This document shows positions 1 to 8,432 of a stretch of DNA of 32,162 nt, in pieces. The DNA comes from an uncultured Pseudorhodoferax sp. Lineage in GTDB: Bacteria; Pseudomonadota; Gammaproteobacteria; Burkholderiales; Burkholderiaceae. Within the stretch, counting starts at the first letter, position 1. Each line of letters starts with the position of its first letter. The position numbers and the translations under genes are program-made. The notes below the pieces were generated by a model. The model was given only the letters and a program-made list of their open reading frames with translations, made no database searches and was not told the DNA's origin. The stretch spans positions 1-32,162 of the forward strand of contig CAJYRH010000079.1 of NCBI GenBank assembly GCA_913776795.1, given 5' to 3'.

Positions 1-822
1 GCCCATGCTGCCCGCCACGCAGGCGATGGCGCCCATGGCCAGTGTCTCCAGCGGCCGGAACGGGGTGATCGCGTACAGCAGCACGCCCAGGCAGCTGGCG
101 GCCAGCACGGCGACGGCCCAGGTGGTCCAGTTGAAGCTGCGGCTGACGTTGGGCGCGGCCGGCGGCCGCGGAAAATGCCGCGCCGCAAGGTGCTGGATGA
201 GCATGCAGGCCTGCACCACGAACACCAGGAAGAACACCAGGAAGGCGCCGCGGCCCTCGTCGTGGCGCAGGTTCAGCAGCAGCAGGGCCGGCACATGGCT
301 CATGCCGTAGACGCAGACCATGATGCCCCACTGCAACTTGGCGTTGCGCTCCAGAAAGCGCTGCGGATCGTCGGCCAGCGCGCTGACCACGGGGATGGCC
401 AGGAACACATAGACCGGGATGAACACCGTGAACAGGTCGAAGTGCTTGCTGCCCACGAGCCAGAACTGCACCGGCAGCACCACGAAGAAGGCCAGCACCA
501 GACTGCGGTGGTCGCCGCGCCGGGTGGGCGACAGCGTGATGAACTCGCGCAGCGCGAGGAAGGCCACCAGCGCGAACAGCACGGTGGCCGCCGTCTCGCC
601 CAGCACCCAGCCGACCCAGAACACGCTGACCATGAACCAGCTGGACTTGAGCAGCGCGAAGCCGTCGGCGAAAGCGGCTTGGCGCGCCACGCTCGCTTCG
701 TGGCGGCTGCGTACCGACAACGCGAGGAGCAGACCCGTCACGAGGATCAGCAGGCCGAACACCAGCACGAACAGGGCGCCGACCTGTTGGCTGGACGTGA
801 GGCTGCGCAGGAAACTGTTCAT
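1..822 (-). CDS. CdsA-like phosphatidate cytidylyltransferase (partial, 3' end outside window)
   Basis: The frame opens at ATG 822 and stays open to the window edge, giving 274 visible residues of a very hydrophobic, multi-pass membrane protein. Segments near residues 15-34, 56-74, 78-98, 112-124 and 136-148, plus several more toward the edge, look membrane-spanning. The pattern and the position directly behind a PlsC-like acyltransferase fit the CdsA/YnbB family, which makes CDP-diacylglycerol from phosphatidate and CTP in the inner membrane. The family signature near the C terminus (S-x-x-K-R...K-D) would lie beyond the left edge, so the call rests on general resemblance and context. The start overlaps the stop of the acyltransferase gene as ATGA, so the two are probably translationally coupled. 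Having this pair together suggests an accessory phospholipid route like E. coli ynbABCD rather than the housekeeping cdsA; that is inference. Confidence 0.72.
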   Translation of the reverse strand, partial: MNSFLRSLTSSQQVGALFVLVFGLLILVTGLLLALSVRSRHEASVARQAAFADGFALLKSSWFMVSVFWVGWVLGETAATVLFALVAFLALREFITLSPTRRGDHRSLVLAFFVVLPVQFWLVGSKHFDLFTVFIPVYVFLAIPVVSALADDPQRFLERNAKLQWGIMVCVYGMSHVPALLLLNLRHDEGRGAFLVFFLVFVVQACMLIQHLAARHFPRPPAAPNVSRSFNWTTWAVAVLAASCLGVLLYAITPFRPLETLAMGAIACVAGSMG

Positions 823-1442
823 ACCTCTCGCAGCGCGATGACGGCATCGCGCGCCCGGGCCAGGAAGTCGGCGCGTGGCTCGTCCGGGCCCAGTTGCATC
901 GGAGCGCCGAAGGTCACCGAGCACAGGATGGGCACGGGCACGACCTCTCCCTTGGGCATCACGCGCTGCACGTTGTGGATCCAGGCCGGCACCAGCACCA
1001 CCTGCGGAAAGCGCAGCGCGAGGTTGTACAGGCCGGCCTTGAAAGCCTGGGGCTCTTCCGCATGGCCACGCGTGCCCTCGGGGAACAGGATGATGGAGTC
1101 GCCCGCGTCCAGCGCCTGCACGAGCGGCGCCAGCGGGTCCTGGCCTTCGGTGCGCTCGCGGTCGACGTAGACGGCGTTGAACACGGCCGTGGTGATCCAC
1201 TGGCGCAGAGGCGTCCTGGTCCAATAGTCCTTGGCCGCGATGGGCCGCGTGATGCCGCGCAGCTCGGACGGCAGCGCGGCCCAGATCATGACCAGGTCGG
1301 CATGGCTCTGGTGGTTGGCGAAGTAGATGCGCTGCTCGGCCTTGGGCGGGCAGCCCCACCAGCGCGCCTGCGCGCCGGTGAGCAGGCGCACCAGGCCCAG
1401 CAGCAGCCAGCCGACGACCTTGGCGCGGGTGCCCCCGGTCAT
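819..1442 (-). CDS. PlsC-like 1-acylglycerol-3-phosphate acyltransferase
   Basis: This 207-residue protein belongs to the PlsC/LPLAT family, which transfers an acyl chain to lysophosphatidic acid or a related lysolipid at the inner membrane. The catalytic H-x4-D motif is NHQSHAD (H44, D49), and the substrate phosphate-binding motif FPEGTR lies at 120-125. An N-terminal hydrophobic stretch (about 9-22) could anchor it. The ATG at 1442 is chosen because it forms an ATGA overlap with the mtgA stop; its own stop overlaps the next gene the same way. The product should feed phosphatidate to the adjacent cytidylyltransferase. Exact acyl acceptor is unknown; ornithine-lipid or other lysolipid acylation is an alternative. 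Confidence 0.88.
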   Translation of the reverse strand: MTGGTRAKVVGWLLLGLVRLLTGAQARWWGCPPKAEQRIYFANHQSHADLVMIWAALPSELRGITRPIAAKDYWTRTPLRQWITTAVFNAVYVDRERTEGQDPLAPLVQALDAGDSIILFPEGTRGHAEEPQAFKAGLYNLALRFPQVVLVPAWIHNVQRVMPKGEVVPVPILCSVTFGAPMQLGPDEPRADFLARARDAVIALREV

Positions 1443-2155
1443 GGCAGCTGCACGTCGCCCATGCGCGCGACGATGGTGCGGGCGCGGCTGGCGAGGTAGC
1501 CCGAGTTCGTCAGCTTTTCGTAGTGGCGCGGGCGCGGCAGCATCACGGCCAGCCGCGCGGCCTCGTAGGCGGTCAGCTGGGCAGCACTCTTGCGGTAATA
1601 GTGGCGTGCTGCCGCCTCCGCGCCGAAGACACCTTCGCCCCATTCGACGCTGTTGAGGTAGATCTCCAGAATGCGGCGCTTGTCCAGCAAGGCCTCGAGC
1701 GCCAGCGTGAGCACGAACTCCTGACCCTTGCGCAGCAGCGTGCGTTCGCCCGACAGGAACAGGTTCTTGGCCAGCTGTTGGGTGATGGTGGAGCCGCCCA
1801 CGATCCTGGCAGGCTTGGCGTTGGGCCGGGCCGCAGCGCGTTCTGCTGCCTGCTCGTTCTTTTCCCAGGCCTTCTCCAGGGCCTGCCAGTCCACGCCGTC
1901 GTGGTCGGGAAAGCCGGAGTCTTCCGAGGCGATCACGGCGCGCTTGAGGTGGTCCGAGATGCGCGCGGCGTCCACCCATTCCTGGCGCCAGTGGAAGCTG
2001 CCGCCGCCGGTGGCCAGGCGCCAGGCTTCGGAGCGCTGGAACGCGGTGGACTGCGGCGCGAGCACGGCCATCAGCGCGATGCGTCCGACGAAGAACAGCT
2101 GCAGCGCCAGTGCCGCGACGGCGAGCAGCAACGACCAGCGGCCGACCTGGCGCAT
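1439..2155 (-). CDS. mtgA: Monofunctional biosynthetic peptidoglycan transglycosylase
   Basis: A 238-residue member of glycosyltransferase family 51 that polymerises lipid II into glycan strands without a transpeptidase domain. One N-terminal membrane anchor covers about residues 7-31. The catalytic motif IASEDSGFPDHDGVDW carries E78, and the second conserved block GGSTITQQLAKNLFL follows. Length matches the MtgA family (about 230-245). The start at ATG 2155 lies 4 bases after the aroE stop; longer in-frame starts run deep inside aroE and add arginine-rich sequence unlike the family. Its stop overlaps the start of the acyltransferase gene. Adjacency of aroE and mtgA is a known arrangement in Burkholderiales. 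Confidence 0.94.
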   Translation of the reverse strand: MRQVGRWSLLLAVAALALQLFFVGRIALMAVLAPQSTAFQRSEAWRLATGGGSFHWRQEWVDAARISDHLKRAVIASEDSGFPDHDGVDWQALEKAWEKNEQAAERAAARPNAKPARIVGGSTITQQLAKNLFLSGERTLLRKGQEFVLTLALEALLDKRRILEIYLNSVEWGEGVFGAEAAARHYYRKSAAQLTAYEAARLAVMLPRPRHYEKLTNSGYLASRARTIVARMGDVQLP

Positions 2156-2159
2156 GCGG

Positions 2160-2993
2160 TCAGGCGTCCACGATGGCGCGCAGTTCGGCGAGCACCTGCG
2201 CGGAAGGCGGGCGCACGCCGCGCCACAGCGCGAAGGACTCGGCTGCCTGCTCGACCAGCATGCCCAGACCGTCGCGCGCGCGGGCGCCATGCGCCTGCGC
2301 CCAGGCCAGGAAGGGCGCAGCCGCGGGGCCATACATCATGTCCACGGCCAGTGCGTCTTCGGCCAGCACGCTGGCGGCCACCGGCACGCTGGCACCGGCC
2401 AGGCTGCTCGCACTGGCGTTGACGACGATGTCGAACCGGCCCTCCACGGCATCGAGCCCGCACGCCTGCACCGCGCAGCCATGCTGGCGTGCCAGCCATG
2501 CGTGGCGGTCCACCAGGGCCTGGGCCTTGGCCACGGTACGGTTGGCCACGGCAATGCGCCGGGCGCCGGCAGCGATGAGCGGACCCAGCACGCCGGCCGA
2601 GGCGCCGCCGGCACCGACCAGCAGCAGCGCGCGGCCGGCGATGGCCTGGCCCGCGTGCTGGGTGATGTCCTGTACCAGGCCGGCGCCGTCGGTGTTGTCG
2701 CCGTAGATGCCTTCGGCGGCGAACCTGAGCGTGTTGCACGCGCCAGCCAGGCGTGCGCGGTCCGAAAGCGCCGTGGCCAGCGCGGCGGCCTCGAGCTTGA
2801 ACGGCACGGTCACGTTGCAGCCTTTGCCGCCATCGGCCCGGAAGGCCTGCACGGCCGCCGAGAAGCCGTCCAGTGGGACATGCAGCCGGTCGTACACCAA
2901 GGCTTGGCCCGTCAGCTGGGCGAAGCGTGCGTGGATCCAGGGCGAGCGGCTGTGGGCCACGGGGTTGCCCATCACGCAGTAGTCGAAGTGCAT
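2160..2993 (-). CDS. aroE: Shikimate dehydrogenase
   Basis: AroE reduces 3-dehydroshikimate to shikimate with NADPH in the chorismate pathway. The 277-residue protein shows the shikimate-binding serines in SRS (15-17), the catalytic lysine in VPFK (K66), N87, the NTDG motif with D102, and the NADP dinucleotide loop GAGGAS (127-132) of the Rossmann domain. Length is normal for the family (about 270-285). A strong ribosome-binding site, GGAGG, lies about 7 bases before ATG 2993. The gene follows the TonB-like gene after 59 bases and precedes mtgA by 4 bases, so it probably belongs to the same transcript. Confidence 0.96.
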   Translation of the reverse strand: MHFDYCVMGNPVAHSRSPWIHARFAQLTGQALVYDRLHVPLDGFSAAVQAFRADGGKGCNVTVPFKLEAAALATALSDRARLAGACNTLRFAAEGIYGDNTDGAGLVQDITQHAGQAIAGRALLLVGAGGASAGVLGPLIAAGARRIAVANRTVAKAQALVDRHAWLARQHGCAVQACGLDAVEGRFDIVVNASASSLAGASVPVAASVLAEDALAVDMMYGPAAAPFLAWAQAHGARARDGLGMLVEQAAESFALWRGVRPPSAQVLAELRAIVDA

Positions 2994-3052
2994 TCAAAAA
3001 CCTCCGGCCTGGCGGCCTGCGGTGCGAGCACCTGGGCGCGGCGCGGCAGTGC

Positions 3053-3922
3053 TCACGGCAATGTGCTGACGTTGGTTTGCAGCGTGGCGTCGCGCGCGAA
3101 GCGAAAGCGCGAGACCACGAGGATCTGGTCGGCCTGCATCCGCATGGCCGGCGTGAAGCTGCCGTAGGGGCCGGCGGCGCGTGCGATGGCCTGGGCGCGC
3201 TGGTCCAGCCGGCGGTCGCCGGAGCTCTCGGCGACCTCGGTTGCCAGCACCTGGCCACCGTGGTCCACCGTGATGATCATGACCAGTTCACCGTACAGCT
3301 TCCGGCCGTTGTGCTCCGGGAAGTTCTGCGTGCCGCGTTCCTCGACCTTGCGGCGCAGCGCGTCGTAGTAGACGGCGTAGACCTCTTCGCGCGTGGATGG
3401 GCTCACCACGCGGCGCTTGGGACGTGCGTTCTCGACCTCGATGCGGCGCTCGATCTCGGCCAGGTGCTGCAGCAGCTGGCGCCGACGCTCGTCCTGCTCG
3501 CGTGCCTCGGCCGATTCGCTGATGCTGCGCGGATCGGGCGGCGGCAGCGCGGCCAGCATGCGCGTGACCTGGGCCAGCAGCAGGGTCTGCTGCTGGTGCA
3601 TGGCCTCAATCTGGCGCTGCGCCTCTTCCACGGCATCGCCGATGTCTGCACGCGGAGAAGGGGGCAGCGGCGAAGTGGCCCTCCCGGCAGCGGCGTCGCC
3701 ACCACCGGCCAGCGACGCCTGCGCGATGGCCTGCGCCTTGTCGGGCCGCTCGTCGGATCTGGCGTTGACCAGGATCACCTCGAGCGGTGTGTCCTGGAAC
3801 AGCCGGTCGAACGCGGCCGGGTCGGCGAAGCGCACGGCCAGCAGCGTGGCGTGGGCGGCGAGCGAGACCAGCAGCGCTGCCTGCAGCGTGCTGAGTCCGC
3901 GCAGCCAGGCCGGCGCTTTCAT
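3053..3922 (-). CDS. TonB-like energy transducer / TonB C-terminal domain protein
   Basis: A 289-residue inner-membrane protein with one N-terminal membrane anchor (about 12-31), a charged, partly coiled-coil middle (about 88-170, rich in Q, E and R) and a C-terminal domain (about 190-289) that fits the TonB_C fold, including a YGELVMIITVDHGG strand region and a final R-F-R-F strand. TonB-like proteins link inner-membrane proton-motive force or other machinery to outer-membrane receptors. There is no long proline-lysine spacer, and no exbB/exbD is visible nearby, so a role as a classical siderophore transducer is uncertain. ATG 3922 overlaps the stop of the RNB nuclease gene as ATGA. The conserved pairing of these genes with aroE suggests co-transcription only. 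Confidence 0.75.
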   Translation of the reverse strand: MKAPAWLRGLSTLQAALLVSLAAHATLLAVRFADPAAFDRLFQDTPLEVILVNARSDERPDKAQAIAQASLAGGGDAAAGRATSPLPPSPRADIGDAVEEAQRQIEAMHQQQTLLLAQVTRMLAALPPPDPRSISESAEAREQDERRRQLLQHLAEIERRIEVENARPKRRVVSPSTREEVYAVYYDALRRKVEERGTQNFPEHNGRKLYGELVMIITVDHGGQVLATEVAESSGDRRLDQRAQAIARAAGPYGSFTPAMRMQADQILVVSRFRFARDATLQTNVSTLP

Positions 3923-5985
3923 GGCGTGGGCGCGTCCTCTGCGGTGGCGGCCGGCGCGTCCATGTCGACCGCGATGGCGATGGGACCGGCCGCTGCTTCT
4001 TCCTCGTCTTCTGCCGTCTCTTCCCCGGTGGCGACGGGCGCGTCCAGCGGGTCCAGCCGCTCGACCACGGTGCCGGCCACGTCCAGCGTGATGAGGTCGA
4101 TCGCGCCGAGCTTCACGCGCACGTGGGCGTTGCGCGGCAGGCCCTGCGCACCCATCACGCCCAGCACCAGCGGCAGGCTGTCGGCGCGCACCAGGCCGTC
4201 CTTGATGACCTGGCCGTCGAGCTCGGTGATGCCGTTCTGCTGCAGGTGCATCAATGTCCAGAAGCGCTCCATGCCGCCCTGGAAGCCGTTGTAGGCGCTG
4301 TAGGCGGCGTCGAAGCTCGAGATGATGGAGAACAGGTCGGCGTCCTTGGGCTTGAACGGCGCGGCCAGCGCGGCCGTCTTGCCATGGCGTGCGCAGGCGA
4401 TGATCTGCCACTGGTTCACGAGGTCGGTGTAGCGGCGCAACGGCGAGGTGCTCCAGGCGTAGGCCGGCACGCCGATGCCGGCGTGCGGCAGCGCCTTGGT
4501 GCCCATGCGCACCTTCACGCCGGGCGCCAGGCTGGCCTGGCTGCGGTAGATGCCGGGCACGCCGCAGGCCGCGAGCCACTGCCCCCCACTGCTGTTGGCC
4601 AGGATCAGGGCCTCGGCCACGATCAGGTCGAGCGGGGCGCCGCGCCGGCGCACGCTGATCTCCACGCGCTCGCGGCCGGCCGGCTCGTCGGCCAGCGGCA
4701 CCTCGGGGCTGTCGACCAGGCGGAAGTTGTAGTCCGGCCGGTTGAAGGTCTCGGGCTTGCCGCGCACCACTTCGCGCTGGGCCTTCAGGTGGCGCGCCAG
4801 GCGGTACAGGAACGCCAGTTCGGCCGGCTGCACGCCGGCGGGAAGGTCCGGCAGCGCGGGCGGCGTCTCCTGCGCCAGCCACTCCTCGGTGATCAGCGCG
4901 TCGAGCTGGTCGTGGCGCAGGTTGGCGGAGATCGGCACGCGCTCCAGGCGCGTCTCGGTGCCGCGCAGTTCCAGCGTCTGGGCGTCGAAGCGCGCGTACA
5001 GCGAGACGGCCGGGCAGTCGCGGCCCTCCTGCAGCGTGTAGCTCTGCACCACCTCGTCGGGCAGCATGGTCAGCTTGTGGCCGGGCATGTAGACCGTGGA
5101 CAGGCGCGCGCGCGCCACCTGGTCGATGGCCTGGCCCGGCGCGATCGCCAGCCCCGGCGCGGCGATGTGGATGCCGACGGTCACTTCCCCGGTGCCCAGG
5201 CCCTGCACCGACAGCGCATCGTCGATCTCGGTCGTCATCGAGTCGTCGATGGAGTAGGCGCGCACGGGGGCCGGCGGCAGTTCCTCGGTGATGGCCGGGG
5301 CCTGCAGCGCCGCGAAGCCCGTGCCCTTGGGGAAGTGCTCGAACAGGAAGCGGCGCCAGTGGAACTGGTAGGGCGAATCGATCGCACCGGCGCGCTGCAG
5401 CAGGTCCAGCGGCGCGGTCTGCGTGGCACGCGACGCCTCCACCACGGCCTTGTACTCGGGGCCGTTCTTGTCGGGCTTGAACAGGATGCGGTAGAGCTGG
5501 TCGCGAATGGGGGCAGGGCAGCGGCCTTCGGCCAGTTCCTGGGCCCAGTCGTCGATCTGCAGCTGCAGCAGCCGCTTCTTCTCGATGGCGGCCAGCGCCT
5601 GCTGGATCTGCTCGGCTGGCGCCTTGCGAAAGCGCCCCTTGCCGGCGCGGCGGAAGTAGTGCGGCGCCTCGAACAGGCGCAGCAGCGCACCGACCTGCTG
5701 GGCCAGCGTGGCGTTGTCGCTGAAATAGACCCGGGCCAGGTCGGCGAAACCGAATTCGTCGTCGCTGGCGAACTCCCAGGCCAGCTCCAGCTCGATGGAC
5801 TCGGCCTGCGAGCGGGCCTCGGCCATCAGCTGCTGCGGCGCGGGCTTGTCGAACTTGAGCAGCAGGTTGGCGGCCTTGACCTTGACCCGTTTGCCGCTGT
5901 CCAGCTCCACCTGGGCCGAGGCCTCGGCCTCGGACAGCACCCGGCCGGTCATGAACTTGCCGGCTTCTTCGAACAATGCGTACAT
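3919..5985 (-). CDS. RNB-domain exoribonuclease (RNase II family)
   Basis: A 688-residue 3'-5' exoribonuclease of the RNase II/R superfamily, which degrades RNA processively. The catalytic RNB segment contains SIDDSMTTEIDDALSV, giving the conserved aspartates, but one metal-ligand position that is Asp in E. coli RNase II is Glu here (TTEIDDA instead of TEDMDDA). The later conserved block SPLRRYTDLVNQ is the usual RNB C-terminal motif. N-terminal residues 1-60 form a small beta-rich segment, and the C terminus ends in an acidic low-complexity tail (EETAEDEEEAA). Start ATG 5985 is chosen because a longer reading frame upstream lies inside the neighbouring esterase region and because a -10-like GACAAT sits 7 bases before it. 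Substrate preference is not visible. Confidence 0.92.
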   Translation of the reverse strand: MYALFEEAGKFMTGRVLSEAEASAQVELDSGKRVKVKAANLLLKFDKPAPQQLMAEARSQAESIELELAWEFASDDEFGFADLARVYFSDNATLAQQVGALLRLFEAPHYFRRAGKGRFRKAPAEQIQQALAAIEKKRLLQLQIDDWAQELAEGRCPAPIRDQLYRILFKPDKNGPEYKAVVEASRATQTAPLDLLQRAGAIDSPYQFHWRRFLFEHFPKGTGFAALQAPAITEELPPAPVRAYSIDDSMTTEIDDALSVQGLGTGEVTVGIHIAAPGLAIAPGQAIDQVARARLSTVYMPGHKLTMLPDEVVQSYTLQEGRDCPAVSLYARFDAQTLELRGTETRLERVPISANLRHDQLDALITEEWLAQETPPALPDLPAGVQPAELAFLYRLARHLKAQREVVRGKPETFNRPDYNFRLVDSPEVPLADEPAGRERVEISVRRRGAPLDLIVAEALILANSSGGQWLAACGVPGIYRSQASLAPGVKVRMGTKALPHAGIGVPAYAWSTSPLRRYTDLVNQWQIIACARHGKTAALAAPFKPKDADLFSIISSFDAAYSAYNGFQGGMERFWTLMHLQQNGITELDGQVIKDGLVRADSLPLVLGVMGAQGLPRNAHVRVKLGAIDLITLDVAGTVVERLDPLDAPVATGEETAEDEEEAAAGPIAIAVDMDAPAATAEDAPTP

Positions 5986-5992
5986 GGGCGCT

Positions 5993-5998
5993 ATTGTC
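5993..5998 (-). promoter_or_regulatory. Candidate -10 element of the RNB nuclease operon (leaderless)
   Basis: GACAAT on the minus strand, 7 bases before ATG 5985. If used, transcription would start almost at the start codon. It matches TATAAT in 4 of 6 positions and belongs to a recurring arrangement in this window. No convincing -35 is seen. Confidence 0.35.
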
Positions 5999-6016
5999 CC
6001 CGAGGCGGGTGACTGC

Positions 6017-6625
6017 CTAATGGGCCTGCAGGAATTCGAAGACTTCGTCCAGGTACTGCGGAAATTCGCTGATCGCGTGGTCGCTTCCCTCGAGCAGGCG
6101 AATGCGCGCCTGCGGGTAGCGCGCGCACATTTCACGCCAGTCCAGCACCTCGTCGCCCTTCGCGACGATGGCGAACATGCGGGCCATGGCCGCGCGAGCG
6201 GCCGGTGCCGTCGGTGGCGATTCCATCGTGCGCAGTTCCTCGACATGGCCAGGCGTGAACACGAAGCGCTGCGCCGGGTCATGCCAGCTGGCATGCTCTC
6301 CGATGTGGCGCGACAGATCGCGCGCCGGATGCACGGCCGGATTGAGCAGCACGGCGCGGCAACCGGTCTGCTCGGCCACGCAGGTGGCATAAAAGCCGCC
6401 CAGCGAGGAGCCCACCACCGCCATGCGCTCGCGGGGCCAGCCCGCAATGCCGGCCAGCACCTCGTCCATGGCTTGGCGCGGCGAGGGCGGCAACTGCGGG
6501 CACCACCAGACCCAATCGGGGTGCTGCGCCTGCACGCGCGCGGCCACGAGCCGGGCCTTGGTGGACTGCGGCGAGGAGCGAAAGCCGTGTAGATAGAGCA
6601 GATGGGTGGGCGACGCGTGGGGCAT
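6017..6625 (-). CDS. YqiA/YcfP-type alpha/beta-hydrolase (esterase)
   Basis: A 202-residue single-domain alpha/beta hydrolase of the YqiA (UPF0227) type. It begins with the typical strand and oxyanion region LLYLHGFRSSPQSTKA (9-24). The nucleophile elbow GSSLG puts the catalytic serine at S74, with likely acid D158 (AKGDEVLD) and histidine H183 (GSDHAISEF). YqiA proteins hydrolyse short acyl or thioester substrates in vitro; the natural substrate is unknown. It lies 31 bases upstream of the RNB nuclease gene, whose own -10-like element falls within that gap, so the two may be transcribed together or separately. It is divergent from the diguanylate cyclase gene. Confidence 0.86.
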   Translation of the reverse strand: MPHASPTHLLYLHGFRSSPQSTKARLVAARVQAQHPDWVWWCPQLPPSPRQAMDEVLAGIAGWPRERMAVVGSSLGGFYATCVAEQTGCRAVLLNPAVHPARDLSRHIGEHASWHDPAQRFVFTPGHVEELRTMESPPTAPAARAAMARMFAIVAKGDEVLDWREMCARYPQARIRLLEGSDHAISEFPQYLDEVFEFLQAH

Positions 6626-6829
6626 GGTGAGCGCGGACCGTGCGAGGTATTGCCGCGCCGGATGTTACGGGCCCGGCGTGCCTGCACCTGCGTGCGGCCA
6701 GACCTTTGTCGTCCTTGGCGCCACACCTGCGTCCTATTTGTACACACTAATTGGATGCTTCATGACCGAATTCGTTAGGATGGCGGGCTTGGTGCACCTC
6801 GCGCACCGCCCTTGTCCTGCCGTCGTCCC

Positions 6830-8368
6830 ATGCTCGACCGATCGCCCAGCGAAATTGCCCGAGAAGCTTTCAAACGCTTGGCCGAAAAGCGCTTGGCGCC
6901 GACACCCGAGAACTACCAGACGCTCTACCACGAGGTGGCCGGCACGTTGCCGCCGGCCCCTTTCCCGTCGGAGGCCCTGCGCCACATTGCCGCGGCACTG
7001 CCTTCGCGCAACCCGGGGCAGGAAAAGCACCTGGGCCTGCTGGAGTCGGCGATCGGGCAGCGCAGCTGGGACAGGATCGAGGCGGCTCTGGTCGGCTACG
7101 GCAGTTTTTCGTCCGTCTCGACCTTTGGCGCGCTGGAACCTGCCACCGCGAACCAGGCGGGCGGCGATGCCTCGGCCCTGGCGGCGCTGGTGCTGGAGCA
7201 GGTGGCGCGGCTGATCGAATCGGCGCAGGCGGCCCTGGGTGCAGAGGACTCGCGCTTTGCCGAGCAGACCGCCGAGGTGCTGCGGCTGTTGCGCCAGCCC
7301 CGCCCCGACCTGCGCGAGGCGCGCACCCAGCTGGGCAACTATGCGCACCGCATGTCCTTTGCCGCGGACGACCAGGCCGAGATACGCAATGGGCTGCTCA
7401 AGCTGCTGAACCTGGTGTTCGAGAACATCGGCGAACTGTGCGTGGACGACCGCTGGCTGCGCGGGCAGATCGACGCGCTGCGCAGCGCCGCCACCCCGCC
7501 GCTGAACCTGCGCCGGCTCGACGATGTGGAGCGCCGGCTCAAGGACGTCATCTTCAAGCAGACCGAGGCCAAGGGCCGGGCTTACGAAGCGCAGCTGCAG
7601 ATGCGCCAGCTTCTGGCCACATTCGTCGAGCGCCTGTCGCACATGACGGAGACCAGCAGCGCCTACCACGGCAAGATCGAGAACTGCGCGCGCCGGATCG
7701 AGCAGGCCAGCACCATCGAGGAACTCGGCCCGGTGCTGCAGGAGGCCATCAGCGCCACGCGCGCGATGGCGCGCGACACCGTGCAGTCGCGCGACGAACT
7801 GCAGGTCATGCGCAGCAAGACGGAGGAAGCCGAACAGGTGATCTCCAAGCTGCATGTCGAGCTGGACCGGGTCAGCGCACTGGCGCGCCACGATGCGCTG
7901 ACCGGCGTGCTGAACCGCCGCGGCCTGGACGAGGCGATGCAGCGCGAGTTGGCCACCGCACGGCGCAAGAACCAGTCGCTGTGCGTGTCGTTGCTGGACC
8001 TGGACAACTTCAAACGGCTCAACGACCAGCTCGGCCACGACGTGGGCGACAGCGCGCTGCAGCACCTGGCCGACGTAGCGCGTACCGCCATCCGCCCGCA
8101 GGACTCCCTGGCCCGCTACGGCGGAGAGGAATTCGTCATCGTGCTGCCCGATACGGTGCTTGCCGATGCCATTGCGATCCTGACGCGGCTGCAGCGCGAG
8201 CTGACCACACGCTACTTCCTCAACGGCAAGGACAAGGTGCTCATCACCTTCAGCGCCGGCGTGGCGCAGCTGGGCGACGACGAGGCCATCGCCGAGGCGC
8301 TCAAGCGCGCCGATGCGGCCATGTACCTGGCCAAGCGCACCGGGAAGAACCGCGTCCTGGGCGGCTGA
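6830..8368 (+). CDS. Diguanylate cyclase (GGDEF domain) with helical N-terminal region
   Basis: A 512-residue protein with a C-terminal GGDEF domain (about 350-512) that makes cyclic di-GMP from two GTP. The active-site motif GGEEF is at 431-435. An RxxD inhibitory site, RPQD (422-425), stands five residues before it, so product inhibition is expected. The N-terminal 340 residues lack a membrane segment or a sensor domain I can name; they are helical with a probable coiled coil just before the cyclase (about 295-350), suggesting cytoplasmic dimer-dependent activation. Start ATG 6830 is preferred over an ATG 18 bases earlier because MLDRSPSEIAREAF looks like the true N terminus. It precedes rodA by 64 bases. 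Confidence 0.92.
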   Translation: MLDRSPSEIAREAFKRLAEKRLAPTPENYQTLYHEVAGTLPPAPFPSEALRHIAAALPSRNPGQEKHLGLLESAIGQRSWDRIEAALVGYGSFSSVSTFGALEPATANQAGGDASALAALVLEQVARLIESAQAALGAEDSRFAEQTAEVLRLLRQPRPDLREARTQLGNYAHRMSFAADDQAEIRNGLLKLLNLVFENIGELCVDDRWLRGQIDALRSAATPPLNLRRLDDVERRLKDVIFKQTEAKGRAYEAQLQMRQLLATFVERLSHMTETSSAYHGKIENCARRIEQASTIEELGPVLQEAISATRAMARDTVQSRDELQVMRSKTEEAEQVISKLHVELDRVSALARHDALTGVLNRRGLDEAMQRELATARRKNQSLCVSLLDLDNFKRLNDQLGHDVGDSALQHLADVARTAIRPQDSLARYGGEEFVIVLPDTVLADAIAILTRLQRELTTRYFLNGKDKVLITFSAGVAQLGDDEAIAEALKRADAAMYLAKRTGKNRVLGG

Positions 8369-8380
8369 TCGCCGCTGCAG

Positions 8381-8400
8381 GCGCCGCCGCGGTGCGGCGC
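8381..8400 (+). repeat. GC-rich hairpin between diguanylate cyclase gene and rodA
   Basis: GCGCCGC (8381-8387) and GCGGCGC (8394-8400) form a perfect 7-bp stem with a 6-base loop. There is no T-run, so it is not a classical intrinsic terminator; it may stabilise the 3' end of the upstream mRNA or slow polymerase. A -10-like GATAAT (8405-8410) follows directly. Confidence 0.45.
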
Positions 8401-8432
8401 GCCGGATAATCCGCCCTGGACTCTTTCCCGTT

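Noticed and set aside
5986..6747. Upstream extension of the RNB nuclease frame to 942 codons
   Set aside because: The added sequence is Arg/Ser/Pro-rich and antisense-like, overlapping the esterase gene in another frame.
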